Positions 10,709-20,268 of a stretch of DNA of 64,000 nt are shown in pieces. The translations under genes and the position numbers were made by a program. Numbering within the stretch: the first letter of the stretch is position 1; each line of letters opens with the position of its first letter. The DNA comes from Accumulibacter sp. (GTDB lineage Bacteria; Pseudomonadota; Gammaproteobacteria; Burkholderiales; Rhodocyclaceae): the NCBI RefSeq assembly GCF_023806635.1, contig NZ_JAMTDQ010000064.1, forward strand, positions 1 to 64,000, in the 5' to 3' direction. The notes beneath the pieces are model-generated. The model worked only from the letters and a program-made list of their open reading frames with translations, was not told the DNA's origin and made no database searches.

Positions 10709-12183
10709 CACGGCCTCGCCGACGCGCTCGCGCTACCGGCGCGCGCTTGTGTGTACTCACGGCAGCGCGCCAGCGTCGGCACGCCCTTGCCCGGATTGAG
10801 CAGGCCGTGCTCGTCAAAGGCCGCCTTGAGCCGGTGAAAGGCATCGATCTCCACCAGGCTGAACTGCTCTGCCATGAGCATGATCTTCTCGACGCCGACG
10901 CCATGCTCGCCGGTGATGGTGCCCCCGAAACGAACCGAGAGTTCGAGGATCTCGGCCCCGAAGGCAGCCGCCCGGTCGAGTTCGCCCGGCTGGTTGGCGT
11001 CGTACATGATCAGTGGGTGCAGGTTGCCATCGCCGGCGTGGAAGACATTGGCACAGCGCAACCCATATTTTTCGGAAAGAGCGTTGATCGCCTCCAGCAT
11101 CTCGGCCAGCCGCCGTCGCGGAATGGTGCCATCCATGCACAGGTAGTCCGGAGTCAGGCGACCGACGGCCGGAAAGGCCGCCTTTCGCCCGGCCCAGAAG
11201 CGCAGCCGCTCGGCCTCGTTCTGCGACACGCGGATACCCGCGGCACCGCTCCTCTCGATCACCGCCCGCATGCGGCCGATCTCCTCGGCCACCTCCTCGG
11301 GCGTGCCATCTGATTCGCAGAGCAGGATCGCCTCCGCCTGCAGGTCATAGCCGGCGTTGACGTAGGGTTCGACGGCGTGCGTCGCCTTCCTGTCCATCAT
11401 CTCGAGTCCGGCCGGGATGATGCCCGCGGCAATGATGCTGGCAACGGCGTCGCCCGCCTTGCGGACATCGTCGAAGGAGGCAATCACGACCTGCGCCAGC
11501 TCCGGCTTCGGTGTCAGCCTGACGGTGACCTCGGTGATCATCGCCAACAGTCCCTCCGAACCATTCAGCAGCGCCAGCAGGTCGTAGCCCGGTGCATCCA
11601 GCGCCGCGCTGCCGAACTCGACGATGTCGCCGGCAATCGTCAGTCCGCGCACGCGCAGCACATTGTGCACCGTCAGGCCATACTTAAGGCAGTGCACGCC
11701 GCCCGCATTCTCGGCGACGTTGCCGCCGATCGTGCATGCGATCTGCGACGACGGGTCGGGTGCGTAGTAGAGGCCATACGGCGCGGCAGCCCCGGAGACC
11801 GCCAGGTTGCGCACCCCTGGCTGGACGATGGCGGTGCGCGACAGCGGGTCGACGTCGATGATCTTCTTCAGCTTCGCCAGCGACACCAGCACCCCGTCCG
11901 GATGCGGCGTCGCTCCGCCCGAGAGGCCGGTCGCGGCACCGCGCGGCACGACTGGCGCGCGCAACTCATGGCAGATGCGCAGGATCGCCTGCGCCTGTTC
12001 CTCGCTCTCGGGCAGCGCGACCAGCAACGGCAACTGGCGAAAGGCGGTCAGACCATCGCAGTCGTACGGCCGCATTTCCTCCTCCTCGGCCAGCAGGGCG
12101 CTGGCAGGCAGGACCGCGCGCAGGCGCCTGATCAGTCTTGTCCGGTCAACGGTGTAGCGGCGGTCGGCCAGCGTACCTTCCAT
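10708..12183 (-). CDS. glcD: Glycolate oxidase subunit GlcD (FAD-linked)
   Basis: GlcD, 491 residues, is the catalytic flavoprotein of glycolate dehydrogenase. It shows the FAD_binding_4 (PCMH) domain with PRGAATGLSGGA and GGNVAENAGGVHCLKYG, then the FAD-oxidase C domain with NVFHAGDGNLHP and TGEHGVGVEK. Length matches the family (about 480-500). The ATG at 12183 follows AGGAG. It leads the glcDEF operon. In this genome the product glyoxylate can be condensed with acyl-CoAs by Mcl. Confidence 0.95.
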   Translation of the reverse strand: MEGTLADRRYTVDRTRLIRRLRAVLPASALLAEEEEMRPYDCDGLTAFRQLPLLVALPESEEQAQAILRICHELRAPVVPRGAATGLSGGATPHPDGVLVSLAKLKKIIDVDPLSRTAIVQPGVRNLAVSGAAAPYGLYYAPDPSSQIACTIGGNVAENAGGVHCLKYGLTVHNVLRVRGLTIAGDIVEFGSAALDAPGYDLLALLNGSEGLLAMITEVTVRLTPKPELAQVVIASFDDVRKAGDAVASIIAAGIIPAGLEMMDRKATHAVEPYVNAGYDLQAEAILLCESDGTPEEVAEEIGRMRAVIERSGAAGIRVSQNEAERLRFWAGRKAAFPAVGRLTPDYLCMDGTIPRRRLAEMLEAINALSEKYGLRCANVFHAGDGNLHPLIMYDANQPGELDRAAAFGAEILELSVRFGGTITGEHGVGVEKIMLMAEQFSLVEIDAFHRLKAAFDEHGLLNPGKGVPTLARCREYTQARAGSASASARP

Positions 12184-12277
12184 TCTCCTGCTCCCTCCTC
12201 GGCCAGTTGATCGCTGCAGGCGAAGCGCTTGTGGCTGGCAGTTCCGGTAGTCACGCCGCGCCCCCGTTGCCGGCGCC

Positions 12278-13015
12278 TCACGCGCCGCTGACGAAACCGG
12301 AATAGCCCGGCAAACCGGCAGCCTCGGGCGACCTCGCGAAGGCGATGGCCTGCTCGATGATCCGGTTGCGGTCGTCCTCCTTCATCTTGGAGATCAGCAC
12401 GTCCGTACTCCGGGTCTCGTTGCGCAGGATGTCGTTTTCGAGAATCATGCGCATGCGGAAGTACTGCGCCCAGCGGAACTCGGCGAAGTCGCTCGGTCTC
12501 TTGGAGTAGCCGAAATGCGACCGTACGTACCACGCCAGCCCGCGATAGGGATCGTTGCGCAGGTCCTTGATGTGCGTCGGCAGCTGCGACGGCTGCAGTG
12601 GCCCGCCGCCGGTCTGATCGAAGAGGTAGACCCAGGCGGCGTCGTGCATGGCTTTCCAGAAATTGTAGTCCTCGAGCACACTCCAGTTGTAGAGGACCTC
12701 GACGACCACCCGCGCGTCGTCCGTGGTGATGCCGGCGTCGTTCTTCCCCTTCGCCGTCTCCCAGACCGCCCGCGCCAGGTGGTGGTGATCGGTCAGGCAG
12801 AACTTGTTGCCGCGGCCGATGACGACCGGCACCGGCCGCGTGATCAGGTAGGCGGTCAGCTCATCGCGGCTCTTCCTGCGCATCGACTCCGCCCGCGCAT
12901 AGACCTCGTCGAGACCGACGGCACACTGTGTCGGATGCAGGGCGGACACCTTGATCTGGTACAACTCGCCACTGCGGTGCGCCTTGCCTGAGCACTCCTG
13001 ATAATCGAAATCCAT
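12278..13015 (-). CDS. ParB-like protein (ParBc_2 family)
   Basis: The protein has 245 residues. The N-terminal half matches the putative ParB-like nuclease family PF08857: the PTQCAVGLDEVYAR segment, RPVPVVIGRGNKF and the signature DHHHLARAVW. It lacks the helix-turn-helix of chromosome-partition ParB proteins and has no parA neighbour, so it is not a partition protein. The ATG at 13015 has a near-perfect ribosome site, AGGAGG, eight bases upstream. Its role is not established; a nuclease or NTP-binding function is only a family-level inference. Confidence 0.75.
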   Translation of the reverse strand: MDFDYQECSGKAHRSGELYQIKVSALHPTQCAVGLDEVYARAESMRRKSRDELTAYLITRPVPVVIGRGNKFCLTDHHHLARAVWETAKGKNDAGITTDDARVVVEVLYNWSVLEDYNFWKAMHDAAWVYLFDQTGGGPLQPSQLPTHIKDLRNDPYRGLAWYVRSHFGYSKRPSDFAEFRWAQYFRMRMILENDILRNETRSTDVLISKMKEDDRNRIIEQAIAFARSPEAAGLPGYSGFVSGA

Positions 13016-13213
13016 CGTCTTCCTCCTAGATTGTCGTTTGTGTTGACCCGGGCGATGGACCGCTGGCGGCGTTGCGCGCGGTGATCTTCCGCCACCCGTG
13101 CGAGCAGCCGCCAGCGGCCACCGGACAAGGATGCCGATGGTGGCAGCATCCGTCAACACAAGTTCGCATGGCAGACGTGCGACAATCACGGCCACCCGAT
13201 CCGAGCCTGCAAC

Positions 13214-14686
13214 ATGAACGAACAGCGAACCCCCTGCCTGATGGTCCAGGGATGCACCTCCGACGCCGGCAAGAGCGTTCTGGTCACCGCCCTCTGCCGC
13301 ATCCTGCACCGCCGCGGCGTGCGCGTCGCGCCCTTCAAACCGCAGAACATGGCGCTCAACTCGGCGGTGACCGTCGATGGCGGCGAGATCGGCCGCGCGC
13401 AGGCCCTGCAGGCGCTGGCTGCCGGCCTGCCGGCACAGACCGACTTCAACCCGGTGCTGCTCAAGCCGGCCACCGACAGGCGGGCGCAGGTGATCATCCA
13501 CGGCAAGGCGATCAGCGACCTCGACGCACGCGACTATCACGCCTACAAGCCGCTGGCGATGCAGGCGGTTCTCGCTTCCTGGCAACGCCTCTGCGAACAG
13601 TACGATTGTCTGCTCGTCGAGGGAGCCGGCAGCCCGGCGGAAATCAACCTGCGCGCTCGCGACATCGCCAACATGGGCTTCGCCGAGGCGGTAGACTGTC
13701 CGGTGATCCTGATCGCCGACATCGACCGCGGTGGCGTCTTCGCCCACCTCTGCGGCACGCTCGACCTGCTCGCCGCATCCGAGCAGGAGCGGGTCAAGGG
13801 CTTCGTCATCAATCGCTTTCGTGGCGACATCGGCCTCCTCGAAAGCGGCCTGCGCTGGCTCGAACGACGCACAGGCAAACCGGTGCTTGGCGTTCTCCCG
13901 TATCTGCACGGCCTCTATCTCGACGCCGAGGACGCCGTGCCGCGGCAGAGGGAACGCAAGACGGCGCCCCCGCTGCGGGTGATCGCGCCGGCCTATCCGC
14001 GCATCTCGAACCACAACGATCTCGACCCGCTGCGCTTTCACCCGGAGGTCGATTTCCGCTTCGTCGGCGCCAACGAGCGGCCGCCGCCCTGCGAGCTGAT
14101 CGTCCTGCCGGGATCGAAGGCGGTGCAGTCGGACCTCGCCTGGCTGCGCGCCCAGGGCTGGGAAGAGGCGCTGCGCCGGCACCTGCGCTACGGTGGCAAG
14201 CTCATCGGCATCTGCGGCGGCCTGCAGATGCTCGGCTGCCAGCTGCACGACCCGCTCGGACTGGAGGGACCCAGCGGCAGTACGCCGGGATTCGGCTGGC
14301 TGAACTACGAAACGACACTGGCCAGCGAGAAGCGGCTCGAGAATGTCAGCGGCAATCTCGTGCTGCCGGGCTCAGGCTCACCACCGCTCACCGGCTATCG
14401 CATCCACATGGGCGTCACCAGCGGTGAAGCCCTGGCGCTGCCGGCGGCGATACTCGGCGGCCAGCCTGACGGCGCGATTTCGCAAGACGACCAGGTGCTC
14501 GCCACCTATTGCCACGGCCTCTTCGAATCGCCGCCAGCCCTGGCTGCGCTGCTCGCCTGGGCCGGCCATCGACCGGCACAGGAGTTCGACGCGCGGCAGC
14601 GGCGGGAGGACGACATCGAGCGGCTCGCCGATGCCGTCGAGCAGAACGTCGATCTGCAGCGGCTGGCCGAGTGGCTGCCGCTCTAG
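13214..14686 (+). CDS. cobQ: Cobyric acid synthase CobQ/CbiP
   Basis: CobQ, 490 residues, amidates adenosylcobyrinic acid a,c-diamide at four side chains using glutamine and ATP. The N-terminal dethiobiotin-synthetase-like ATPase domain has the P-loop GCTSDAGKS (13-21) and KPQNMALNS. The C-terminal class I glutaminase domain has the nucleophile Cys in [10 protein letters not shown] and the His in TYCHGLFE. The stop codon overlaps the stop of the convergent stress-protein gene in a shared CTAG. With cobU and cobT it supplies cobalamin, required by the mutase Ecm. Confidence 0.95.
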   Translation: MNEQRTPCLMVQGCTSDAGKSVLVTALCRILHRRGVRVAPFKPQNMALNSAVTVDGGEIGRAQALQALAAGLPAQTDFNPVLLKPATDRRAQVIIHGKAISDLDARDYHAYKPLAMQAVLASWQRLCEQYDCLLVEGAGSPAEINLRARDIANMGFAEAVDCPVILIADIDRGGVFAHLCGTLDLLAASEQERVKGFVINRFRGDIGLLESGLRWLERRTGKPVLGVLPYLHGLYLDAEDAVPRQRERKTAPPLRVIAPAYPRISNHNDLDPLRFHPEVDFRFVGANERPPPCELIVLPGSKAVQSDLAWLRAQGWEEALRRHLRYGGKLIGICGGLQMLGCQLHDPLGLEGPSGSTPGFGWLNYETTLASEKRLENVSGNLVLPGSGSPPLTGYRIHMGVTSGEALALPAAILGGQPDGAISQDDQVLATYCHGLFESPPALAALLAWAGHRPAQEFDARQRREDDIERLADAVEQNVDLQRLAEWLPL

Positions 14687-15147
14687 GCTTCCTGCTCCTC
14701 GCCGCGCACCAGCAGCAAGGACGTGGATCCCTTGCGCACCAGGCGCTCGGCGACACTGCCGACGAAGAAACGTTCGATCCCCCGCCGCCCGTGCGTGCCG
14801 ACAACCAGCAGATCGGCCTGCCATTCGCCCGCCGCTTCGATCAGCATGTCGGAAACGTGCTTCTCTTCCGACTCGACGATCCTGATCTCGGCGTCGATGC
14901 CGGCGGCACGCGCTTCCTGCTGCAGGCCGGCGAGGAAGCCCTGGGCACCGAGCCGCATGCGCGCCTCCGTCTTGCCGACGCTGTTCGGCAGCATCATCGC
15001 CACCTCGCGCTGCGCCAGCAGGGTCTCGTCGATCGCGTGGCAGATCGTCAGCCGTGCGTCGCTGACCCGCGCCAGTGCGATCGCTGCCCGCATCACCTGG
15101 CCGGTCATGAAACTCTGGTCCACGCCCACCATGATCTTCTTGTACAT
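14683..15147 (-). CDS. Universal stress protein (UspA family)
   Basis: This 154-residue single-domain Usp starts with [10 protein letters not shown] and carries the ATP-binding signature G-x2-G-x9-G-S in [15 protein letters not shown], so it is probably an ATP-binding Usp. I chose the ATG at 15147 (AGGAAG upstream); an open extension of about 100 codons further 5' has no family similarity. It sits between cobQ and cobU on the opposite strand from cobQ, with no evident functional link to cobalamin synthesis. Confidence 0.92.
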   Translation of the reverse strand: MYKKIMVGVDQSFMTGQVMRAAIALARVSDARLTICHAIDETLLAQREVAMMLPNSVGKTEARMRLGAQGFLAGLQQEARAAGIDAEIRIVESEEKHVSDMLIEAAGEWQADLLVVGTHGRRGIERFFVGSVAERLVRKGSTSLLLVRGEEQEA

Positions 15148-15221
15148 AGTCCCGCTTCCTCGTTCGACACGGTTGTCTGACACGCGAAACAATAACACCG
15201 ATGGATCGCGAACAGCAGATC

Positions 15222-15767
15222 CTACTTGAGCGTCAACGTCAGCCCCGCGGCAACCAGCGTCACCCGCTCGCAGACCGCCGCCACGCGCTGGTTCAGGCGG
15301 CCCTGCTCGTCGGCAAACAGTCGCGACACCGGCACCATCGGCACCAAGCCGCAGCCGACCTCGTTCGACACCAGGATGACCCGCCCGGGCAACTCCGGCA
15401 GCAGGTCGACGAGCGCCTGTGTCGCTCCGGCAAGACACGGACAACGGATGGCCTCGCCGGCTTCGGCCTGGCTCGCGGCGTCACCGGCGAACAGCAGGTT
15501 CGACAACCACAGCGTCAGGCAGTCGACCAGCAGGCAGACACCCGGCGCCGCGTGCCGCCGCAGCGCCGCAGCCAGATCGAGCGGCTCGACGACCAGCCCC
15601 CACTCCGGGCTGCGTCGAGCCTTGTGTTGCTCGATGCGGCGCGACATCTCGGCGTCGAGCGCCAGCGCCGTCGCGACATAGACCACCTGCAATCCGCACT
15701 CGCCGGCCCGACGCTCGGCCAGCAGACTCTTGCCCGAACGGGCACCGCCAATGATCAGTTCTCGCAT
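15222..15767 (-). CDS. cobU: Adenosylcobinamide kinase / guanylyltransferase
   Basis: CobU (CobP), 181 residues, phosphorylates adenosylcobinamide and then transfers GMP to it, late in cobalamin nucleotide-loop assembly. The P-loop [10 protein letters not shown] lies at residues 5-14, and the histidine guanylylated in the family is visible as His48 in RIEQHKARR. The middle has [14 protein letters not shown] and [10 protein letters not shown], both diagnostic. It is transcribed divergently from cobT, which makes the partner activated ribazole precursor. Confidence 0.94.
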   Translation of the reverse strand: MRELIIGGARSGKSLLAERRAGECGLQVVYVATALALDAEMSRRIEQHKARRSPEWGLVVEPLDLAAALRRHAAPGVCLLVDCLTLWLSNLLFAGDAASQAEAGEAIRCPCLAGATQALVDLLPELPGRVILVSNEVGCGLVPMVPVSRLFADEQGRLNQRVAAVCERVTLVAAGLTLTLK

Positions 15768-15777
15768 GGCAGCGAGC

Positions 15778-15804
15778 TTATCACGAGCGCGGGACGAGTA
15801 TAAT
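15778..15804 (+). promoter_or_regulatory. Candidate promoter for cobT
   Basis: TATAAT at 15799-15804 lies 32 bases before the cobT start in the divergent cobU-cobT gap. The best upstream partner is TTATCA at 15778-15783, with a short 15-base spacer. I see no cobalamin riboswitch in this 68-base gap, which is too short for one. Confidence 0.4.
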
Positions 15805-15835
15805 CCGGCGCTTCGCTGCCGCCACTCGTCGTCCC

Positions 15836-16870
15836 ATGAAGTTCACCATCGAAGCGATCGCTCCCCTTCCCGGCCTGCAGGCGCGAATCGACAGCAAGAC
15901 CAAGCCGCCGGGATCGCTGGGCGAACTCGAGCGCCTCGCACTGCAGATCGGCATGATCCAGCGGTCACTGACGCCAAGCCTCGGCCAACCACACCTGCTG
16001 GTCTTCGCCGGCGACCACGGGGCGGCCCCTGCCGGCATCTCCGCCTACCCGCAGGAAGTGACCTGGCAGATGGTCGAGAATTTCCTCGCCGGCGGAGCCG
16101 CGATCAGCGTCTTCGCGCGCCACAACGGTCTGCGACTGCAGGTCGTGGACGCCGGCGTGGCGCACGACTTCGGCCCCCGCAGCGGACTGATCGACGCCAA
16201 GATCGCCAGTGGCACGCGCAACTATCTGGAGCAGGCCGCGATGAGTCCTGAGCAACGGGATCAGGCACTGGCCCACGGCGCTGCGATCGTCGACGGCCTC
16301 GCGGGCGAGGGCTGCCGGGTGCTCGGTTTCGGTGAGATGGGAATCGGCAACACGGCCTCGGCCTCGCTGCTCACACATCAACTCACCGGCACGCCACTCA
16401 CCGACTGCGTCGGCCGCGGCACTGGTCTCGACGACGCCGGCCTGGCTCGCAAACGGGCGCTGCTGGCACAGGCGGCGAAGCGCGCCAACCTGCCACCGGA
16501 TGCCGATGCGCTCGACGTTCTGGCGGAGTTCGGCGGTTTCGAGATCGCCATGATGACTGGCGCCATGCTTGCTGCGGCAGCCCAGCGGATGTTGCTGCTG
16601 ATCGACGGCTTCATCGTCACCGCCGCCCTGCTCGTCGCCGCCCGCCACGCACCCGCCGTTCGCGATTACTGCGTCTTCTGCCACCGCTCTGCCGAAGCGG
16701 GTCATCAGGCGCAGCTGCGCAGCCTCGCCGCCGAGCCGCTGCTCGACCTCGGCCTGCGCCTCGGCGAGGGAACCGGCGCTGCGCTGGCGTGGCCCCTGGT
16801 CCGCGCAGCTGCCGCCTTTGTCAATGAGATGGCGAGTTTTGCCAGCGCCGGTGTCAGCGAACAGATCTAG
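15836..16870 (+). CDS. cobT: Nicotinate-nucleotide:dimethylbenzimidazole phosphoribosyltransferase
   Basis: CobT, 344 residues, makes alpha-ribazole phosphate from nicotinate mononucleotide and 5,6-dimethylbenzimidazole, giving the lower ligand of B12. Family landmarks are [40 protein letters not shown] and the closing [15 protein letters not shown], with the general-base glutamate in that last segment. Length equals the family norm of about 345. It pairs with divergent cobU and nearby cobQ. No cobS is visible in the window. Confidence 0.95.
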   Translation: MKFTIEAIAPLPGLQARIDSKTKPPGSLGELERLALQIGMIQRSLTPSLGQPHLLVFAGDHGAAPAGISAYPQEVTWQMVENFLAGGAAISVFARHNGLRLQVVDAGVAHDFGPRSGLIDAKIASGTRNYLEQAAMSPEQRDQALAHGAAIVDGLAGEGCRVLGFGEMGIGNTASASLLTHQLTGTPLTDCVGRGTGLDDAGLARKRALLAQAAKRANLPPDADALDVLAEFGGFEIAMMTGAMLAAAAQRMLLLIDGFIVTAALLVAARHAPAVRDYCVFCHRSAEAGHQAQLRSLAAEPLLDLGLRLGEGTGAALAWPLVRAAAAFVNEMASFASAGVSEQI

Positions 16871-16937
16871 AGTTGACGCAGAATCCACCGCCGCCACGGG
16901 CGGGATCGTACGCGTCGAACCGGCGGGAAGCGGCCGC

Positions 16938-18185
16938 TCACAGCAGCATGGCGACGACGCTGCCACAGGATAGCGTCGCCAGCGTACCCGACAGCAGGGT
17001 CCAGGGAGCAAGCTCGACGATCTCGGCGCGTCGCTCGGGCACCATCGACGACATGCCACCGAGCAGAATCCCGAGACTGCCGAGATTGGCGAAGCCACAC
17101 AGGGCATAGGTCATGATGATCCGGCTGCGGGCCGACAAGGCGTCGGGCGGCAGACGGGCCAGATCGAGATAGGCGAGCAACTCGTTGAGCACCGTCTTCG
17201 TCCCCAGCAGTTCGCCGGCGACCGCCGACTCTGACCAGGGAACGCCGGCCATCCAGGCCAGTGGCGCCATCAACCAGCCAATCACGCGTTGCAGCGAGAT
17301 GGCTCCGCCAGCGACCATCGGCAACGTGCCGAGCAACTGGTTGGCCAGACTGACCAGCGCCACCAGGACGATCAGCATCGCGGCAATGTTGATCAGCAAG
17401 CTTACACCTTCACCGGTCCCGCGGGTGATCGCCTCCATGCTCGAGCGGTCGGTCGGCGGCAGGGCGAGATGACGTCCGCTGGGAGCCCCGGCAGGCGGCA
17501 CGAGGATGACTGCGAAGACGATCGCGGCCGGCGCGCTGATGAACGATGCGGCCAGGATGTGACCGAGCGCGTCCGGGACGGCAGGTCCGAGGATGCCGGC
17601 GTAGAGCGCCATCACCGTACCGGCGACGCCAGCCATGCCGCTGCTCATGATGATGAACAGCTCGCCGCGGCTGACCACTGCCAGGTAGGGCCGGATCAAC
17701 AGCGGCGCCTCGATCATGCCGACGAAGACGTTCGCCGCACTGGACATGCCGACCGCGCCGCCGACACCGAGGGTCTTCTCGAGCACGAGCGAAAAGCCGC
17801 GGACCAGCAGCGGCAGGACGCGCCAGTGATAGAGCAGCGCCGACAGGGCGCTCATCACCAGAACCACCGGCAGAGCCTGGAAGGCGAGCACGAAACTGTT
17901 CCCCGAAGTCGCCTCGTCGTACGGTAACGGCGCCCCGCCGAGGAAGCCGAAGACCAGCGCGGTGCCCGCGCGCGTCGCCGCCGCGACCGCCAGGAGTGCA
18001 TCATTGCAGCCCGCAAAGAAGGTCCGCGCCGCCGGCAGGCGGAAGATCAGCAGCGCAAGAAACCCCTGCAACAGAATGCCGCCGCACACGGTGCGCCACG
18101 GAACCGCTGACCGCCGCGCCGAAATCACCCAAGCCAGGGCAAGCAGCAGCAGGTAACCGAGGATGGCCTGCAGCAGCGGATTCAA
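16938..18185 (-). CDS. nupC: Concentrative nucleoside transporter (NupC/CNT)
   Basis: This is an inner-membrane, cation-coupled nucleoside importer of about 415 residues with eight or more hydrophobic segments. CNT landmarks are the gate domain, GVGGAVGMSSAANVFVGMIEAPLLIRPY, MSSGMAGVAGTVMALYAGIL, and GTKTVLNELLAYLDL followed by ALCGFANLGSLGILLGG near the end. I placed the start at a TTG (18185) because the family begins here with a hydrophobic helix and a G-rich stretch precedes it. An ORF extension upstream to 18290 looks spurious. Confidence 0.87.
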   Translation of the reverse strand: MNPLLQAILGYLLLLALAWVISARRSAVPWRTVCGGILLQGFLALLIFRLPAARTFFAGCNDALLAVAAATRAGTALVFGFLGGAPLPYDEATSGNSFVLAFQALPVVLVMSALSALLYHWRVLPLLVRGFSLVLEKTLGVGGAVGMSSAANVFVGMIEAPLLIRPYLAVVSRGELFIIMSSGMAGVAGTVMALYAGILGPAVPDALGHILAASFISAPAAIVFAVILVPPAGAPSGRHLALPPTDRSSMEAITRGTGEGVSLLINIAAMLIVLVALVSLANQLLGTLPMVAGGAISLQRVIGWLMAPLAWMAGVPWSESAVAGELLGTKTVLNELLAYLDLARLPPDALSARSRIIMTYALCGFANLGSLGILLGGMSSMVPERRAEIVELAPWTLLSGTLATLSCGSVVAMLL

Positions 18186-18317
18186 GGCCGCCCCCCGATC
18201 GGGTCCTGCGACCAGCGGCTGCGGACGCCGGGACGGCGCGAGCCCGGACTCGGTCGGCCGCTGCCGCCGGTGACCGACGACCGGCTCCACGACCGGGAGT
18301 CGGCAAGCGCTGCAGCC

Positions 18318-18740
18318 CTAGCGGCTCGCCGGCGGCGGTATGGCCAATACTCCTGCGGGCGCAAACTCGGGACGAACCTGGCTGGCATTGCGATACGCCG
18401 GCTGGATCTGGTCTGCCGGCGTCGGCGGCACGTCGCGCTGCGGCCAGCGCGACGGTGAAGGCGGCACGTCGGGAGCAAAGCGAGCACCATAGTTGCGCTG
18501 ATAGCGATCGAGGAAGCGTCGCATCTGTTCATAGTCCGCACAATTCCAGGGAGCAAGGCAGCGGCCGAAGGCATCGAGGGCACCCGGCGCCGGCATGGGA
18601 TATCCGTAAGGTGCCAGCCACAGCCCGGAGGGCGCCGGCCCGAGGCCAGCCACCCACTCGCCACCAACAACGACGGATGTTGCCGCCGCGTCAGCCATCA
18701 GACCAAGCACCACGACAGCAAGCAAGGGATGGGGTCGCAT
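18318..18740 (-). CDS. Small exported protein, function unknown
   Basis: The protein has 140 residues with a Sec-type signal peptide (MRPHPLLAVVVLGLMADAAA). The mature part is Pro-, Arg- and Tyr-rich, with the cysteine pair in CLAPWNCADYEQMRRFLDRYQRNYG and a proline-rich tail. I chose the ATG at 18740 because the signal peptide begins there. It is probably periplasmic. I do not recognise the family. It precedes the nucleoside transporter on the same strand, about 130 bases away. Confidence 0.6.
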   Translation of the reverse strand: MRPHPLLAVVVLGLMADAAATSVVVGGEWVAGLGPAPSGLWLAPYGYPMPAPGALDAFGRCLAPWNCADYEQMRRFLDRYQRNYGARFAPDVPPSPSRWPQRDVPPTPADQIQPAYRNASQVRPEFAPAGVLAIPPPASR

Positions 18741-19161
18741 CGCTCCGAGTGTAGCACCTGTGGTGATGGGCCAGGGCAATGACAACCGCCCCCCACGTTG
18801 CCGTGCCGTGGCGGCGTGCCGGTTGCGGCCCGACTGCCATCCACGACACGATCAACCACCTGCCGCGTCCCTCGCCGGCAGCCGAAGCGGCCATTCCTCC
18901 TGCGACACCCGTATCATGAGAGCCATGACCGTTTCCACTCATCCCCGACCTTTCCCCCACACGGGCAAATGGAAACTGGTCCATCGCGGACGCGAAGCTG
19001 GCGGCATGGGCATGGCCAACGGCCAACCGGCGAGTTTCGGCGCGCCATGAAAAAACGCACATCGCATTCCGCCACCTGATGTAGAGTTTTTTCGGCCACC
19101 ACCGGCAACAGACCGCAGCCTGCGTCCCCGCTGTCGAACCGACTGGAGCCCTGACGTCGCC
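18741..19161. other. Intergenic region, no gene seen
   Basis: This stretch separates two divergent small genes. Several short open frames cross it on both strands, but none has protein-like composition or a sensible ribosome site. The part around 19050-19100 is unusually AT-rich for this genome, with two short runs of A and T, and probably holds the promoter of the zinc-ribbon gene. Confidence 0.5.
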
Positions 19162-19497
19162 ATGAAATGTCCCAAGTGCCACTCGGCGGACCTCCACCGA
19201 TCGCGTCGTCGCGGCTTGAAGGAAGGCTGGAGCCTGCGCCGCAAGCAGCTGGCCCCCTATCGCTGCTCGGCCTGCGGCAACCGCTTCGTCGCAGCCGAGA
19301 CACGGGCAGCCGGAGGGCAACGCCCGCTGTCGATTGCCGACTATCTGGGCCTGAACGACAGGGCACGGCAGCAGTGCAGTGGGCCCCTGATCATCGCCGG
19401 GCTGACCTCGCTGTTCATCCTGTTGACCATCATGCTTTTCCTGGCCCTGGCTTTGGGCTGGATCGATCCGCCGTCACTGCAGCGGCGGGCACTCTGA
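19162..19497 (+). CDS. Zinc-ribbon membrane protein, function unknown
   Basis: This 111-residue protein has an N-terminal four-cysteine zinc ribbon (CPKCHSADLHRS and, about 30 residues on, RCSACGNRF). A basic linker follows, then one strong transmembrane helix at about residues 74-97 (LIIAGLTSLFILLTIMLFLALAL). The topology would place the zinc ribbon in the cytoplasm. No family function is known to me. The next gene downstream on the same strand has its own leader. Confidence 0.72.
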   Translation: MKCPKCHSADLHRSRRRGLKEGWSLRRKQLAPYRCSACGNRFVAAETRAAGGQRPLSIADYLGLNDRARQQCSGPLIIAGLTSLFILLTIMLFLALALGWIDPPSLQRRAL

Positions 19498-19664
19498 GAG
19501 CGGCAGAAGACTGTTGCCAGCTCCTGCTTTCTCGTGCTTTCTCGCCAGTCAGGGTTCCAGGGGGCGATAAGGTGCTAGAATCGCGAGTTGATCGACGCTT
19601 GCCGGTCAACCTTCAAGCTTCTGGCTCGTTTTATCCGTTTTCCAACGTCCATAAGGAACCCCCG

Positions 19665-20012
<348 letters not shown>

Positions 20013-20033
20013 GCTCGGGATCGCGACAGGAAG

Positions 20034-20060
20034 AAGCCGGCACAAGCCGGCTTTTTCTTT
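20034..20060 (+). terminator. Rho-independent terminator after the alanine-rich lipoprotein gene
   Basis: A perfect 8-base stem, AAGCCGGC at 20034-20041 with GCCGGCTT at 20046-20053, closes on the loop ACAA and runs into a T-rich tail (TTTTTCTTT from 20052). It begins 22 bases after the stop codon. This is the clearest terminator in the window. Confidence 0.92.
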
Positions 20061-20268
20061 GCCCTCTCGTGTGCGCCAGCATTCGCCCCGCCAGGAGCGC
20101 AGTGCCGTCGCCGCGTCACCGGCCTCGGATGCGCGAGCCGGCTGACGCAGGATTCCGGTCCTCGGCCTGCAGCGGTTGTCGACGAGCCGGACGCCTGACC
20201 CGCCCGCCGCACGGCCCACTCGCATCGGACACCGCAGTCGGCCTGATGGCTGCCACTCGCACGAGATC

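Noticed and set aside
13016..13213. Cobalamin riboswitch upstream of cobQ
   Set aside because: I looked for the B12 box and surrounding stem in this 198-base gap and found no convincing match.
13016..14248. N-terminal extension of the ParB-like frame over cobQ
   Set aside because: The frame stays open antisense to cobQ, but the family start and a perfect ribosome site lie at 13015.
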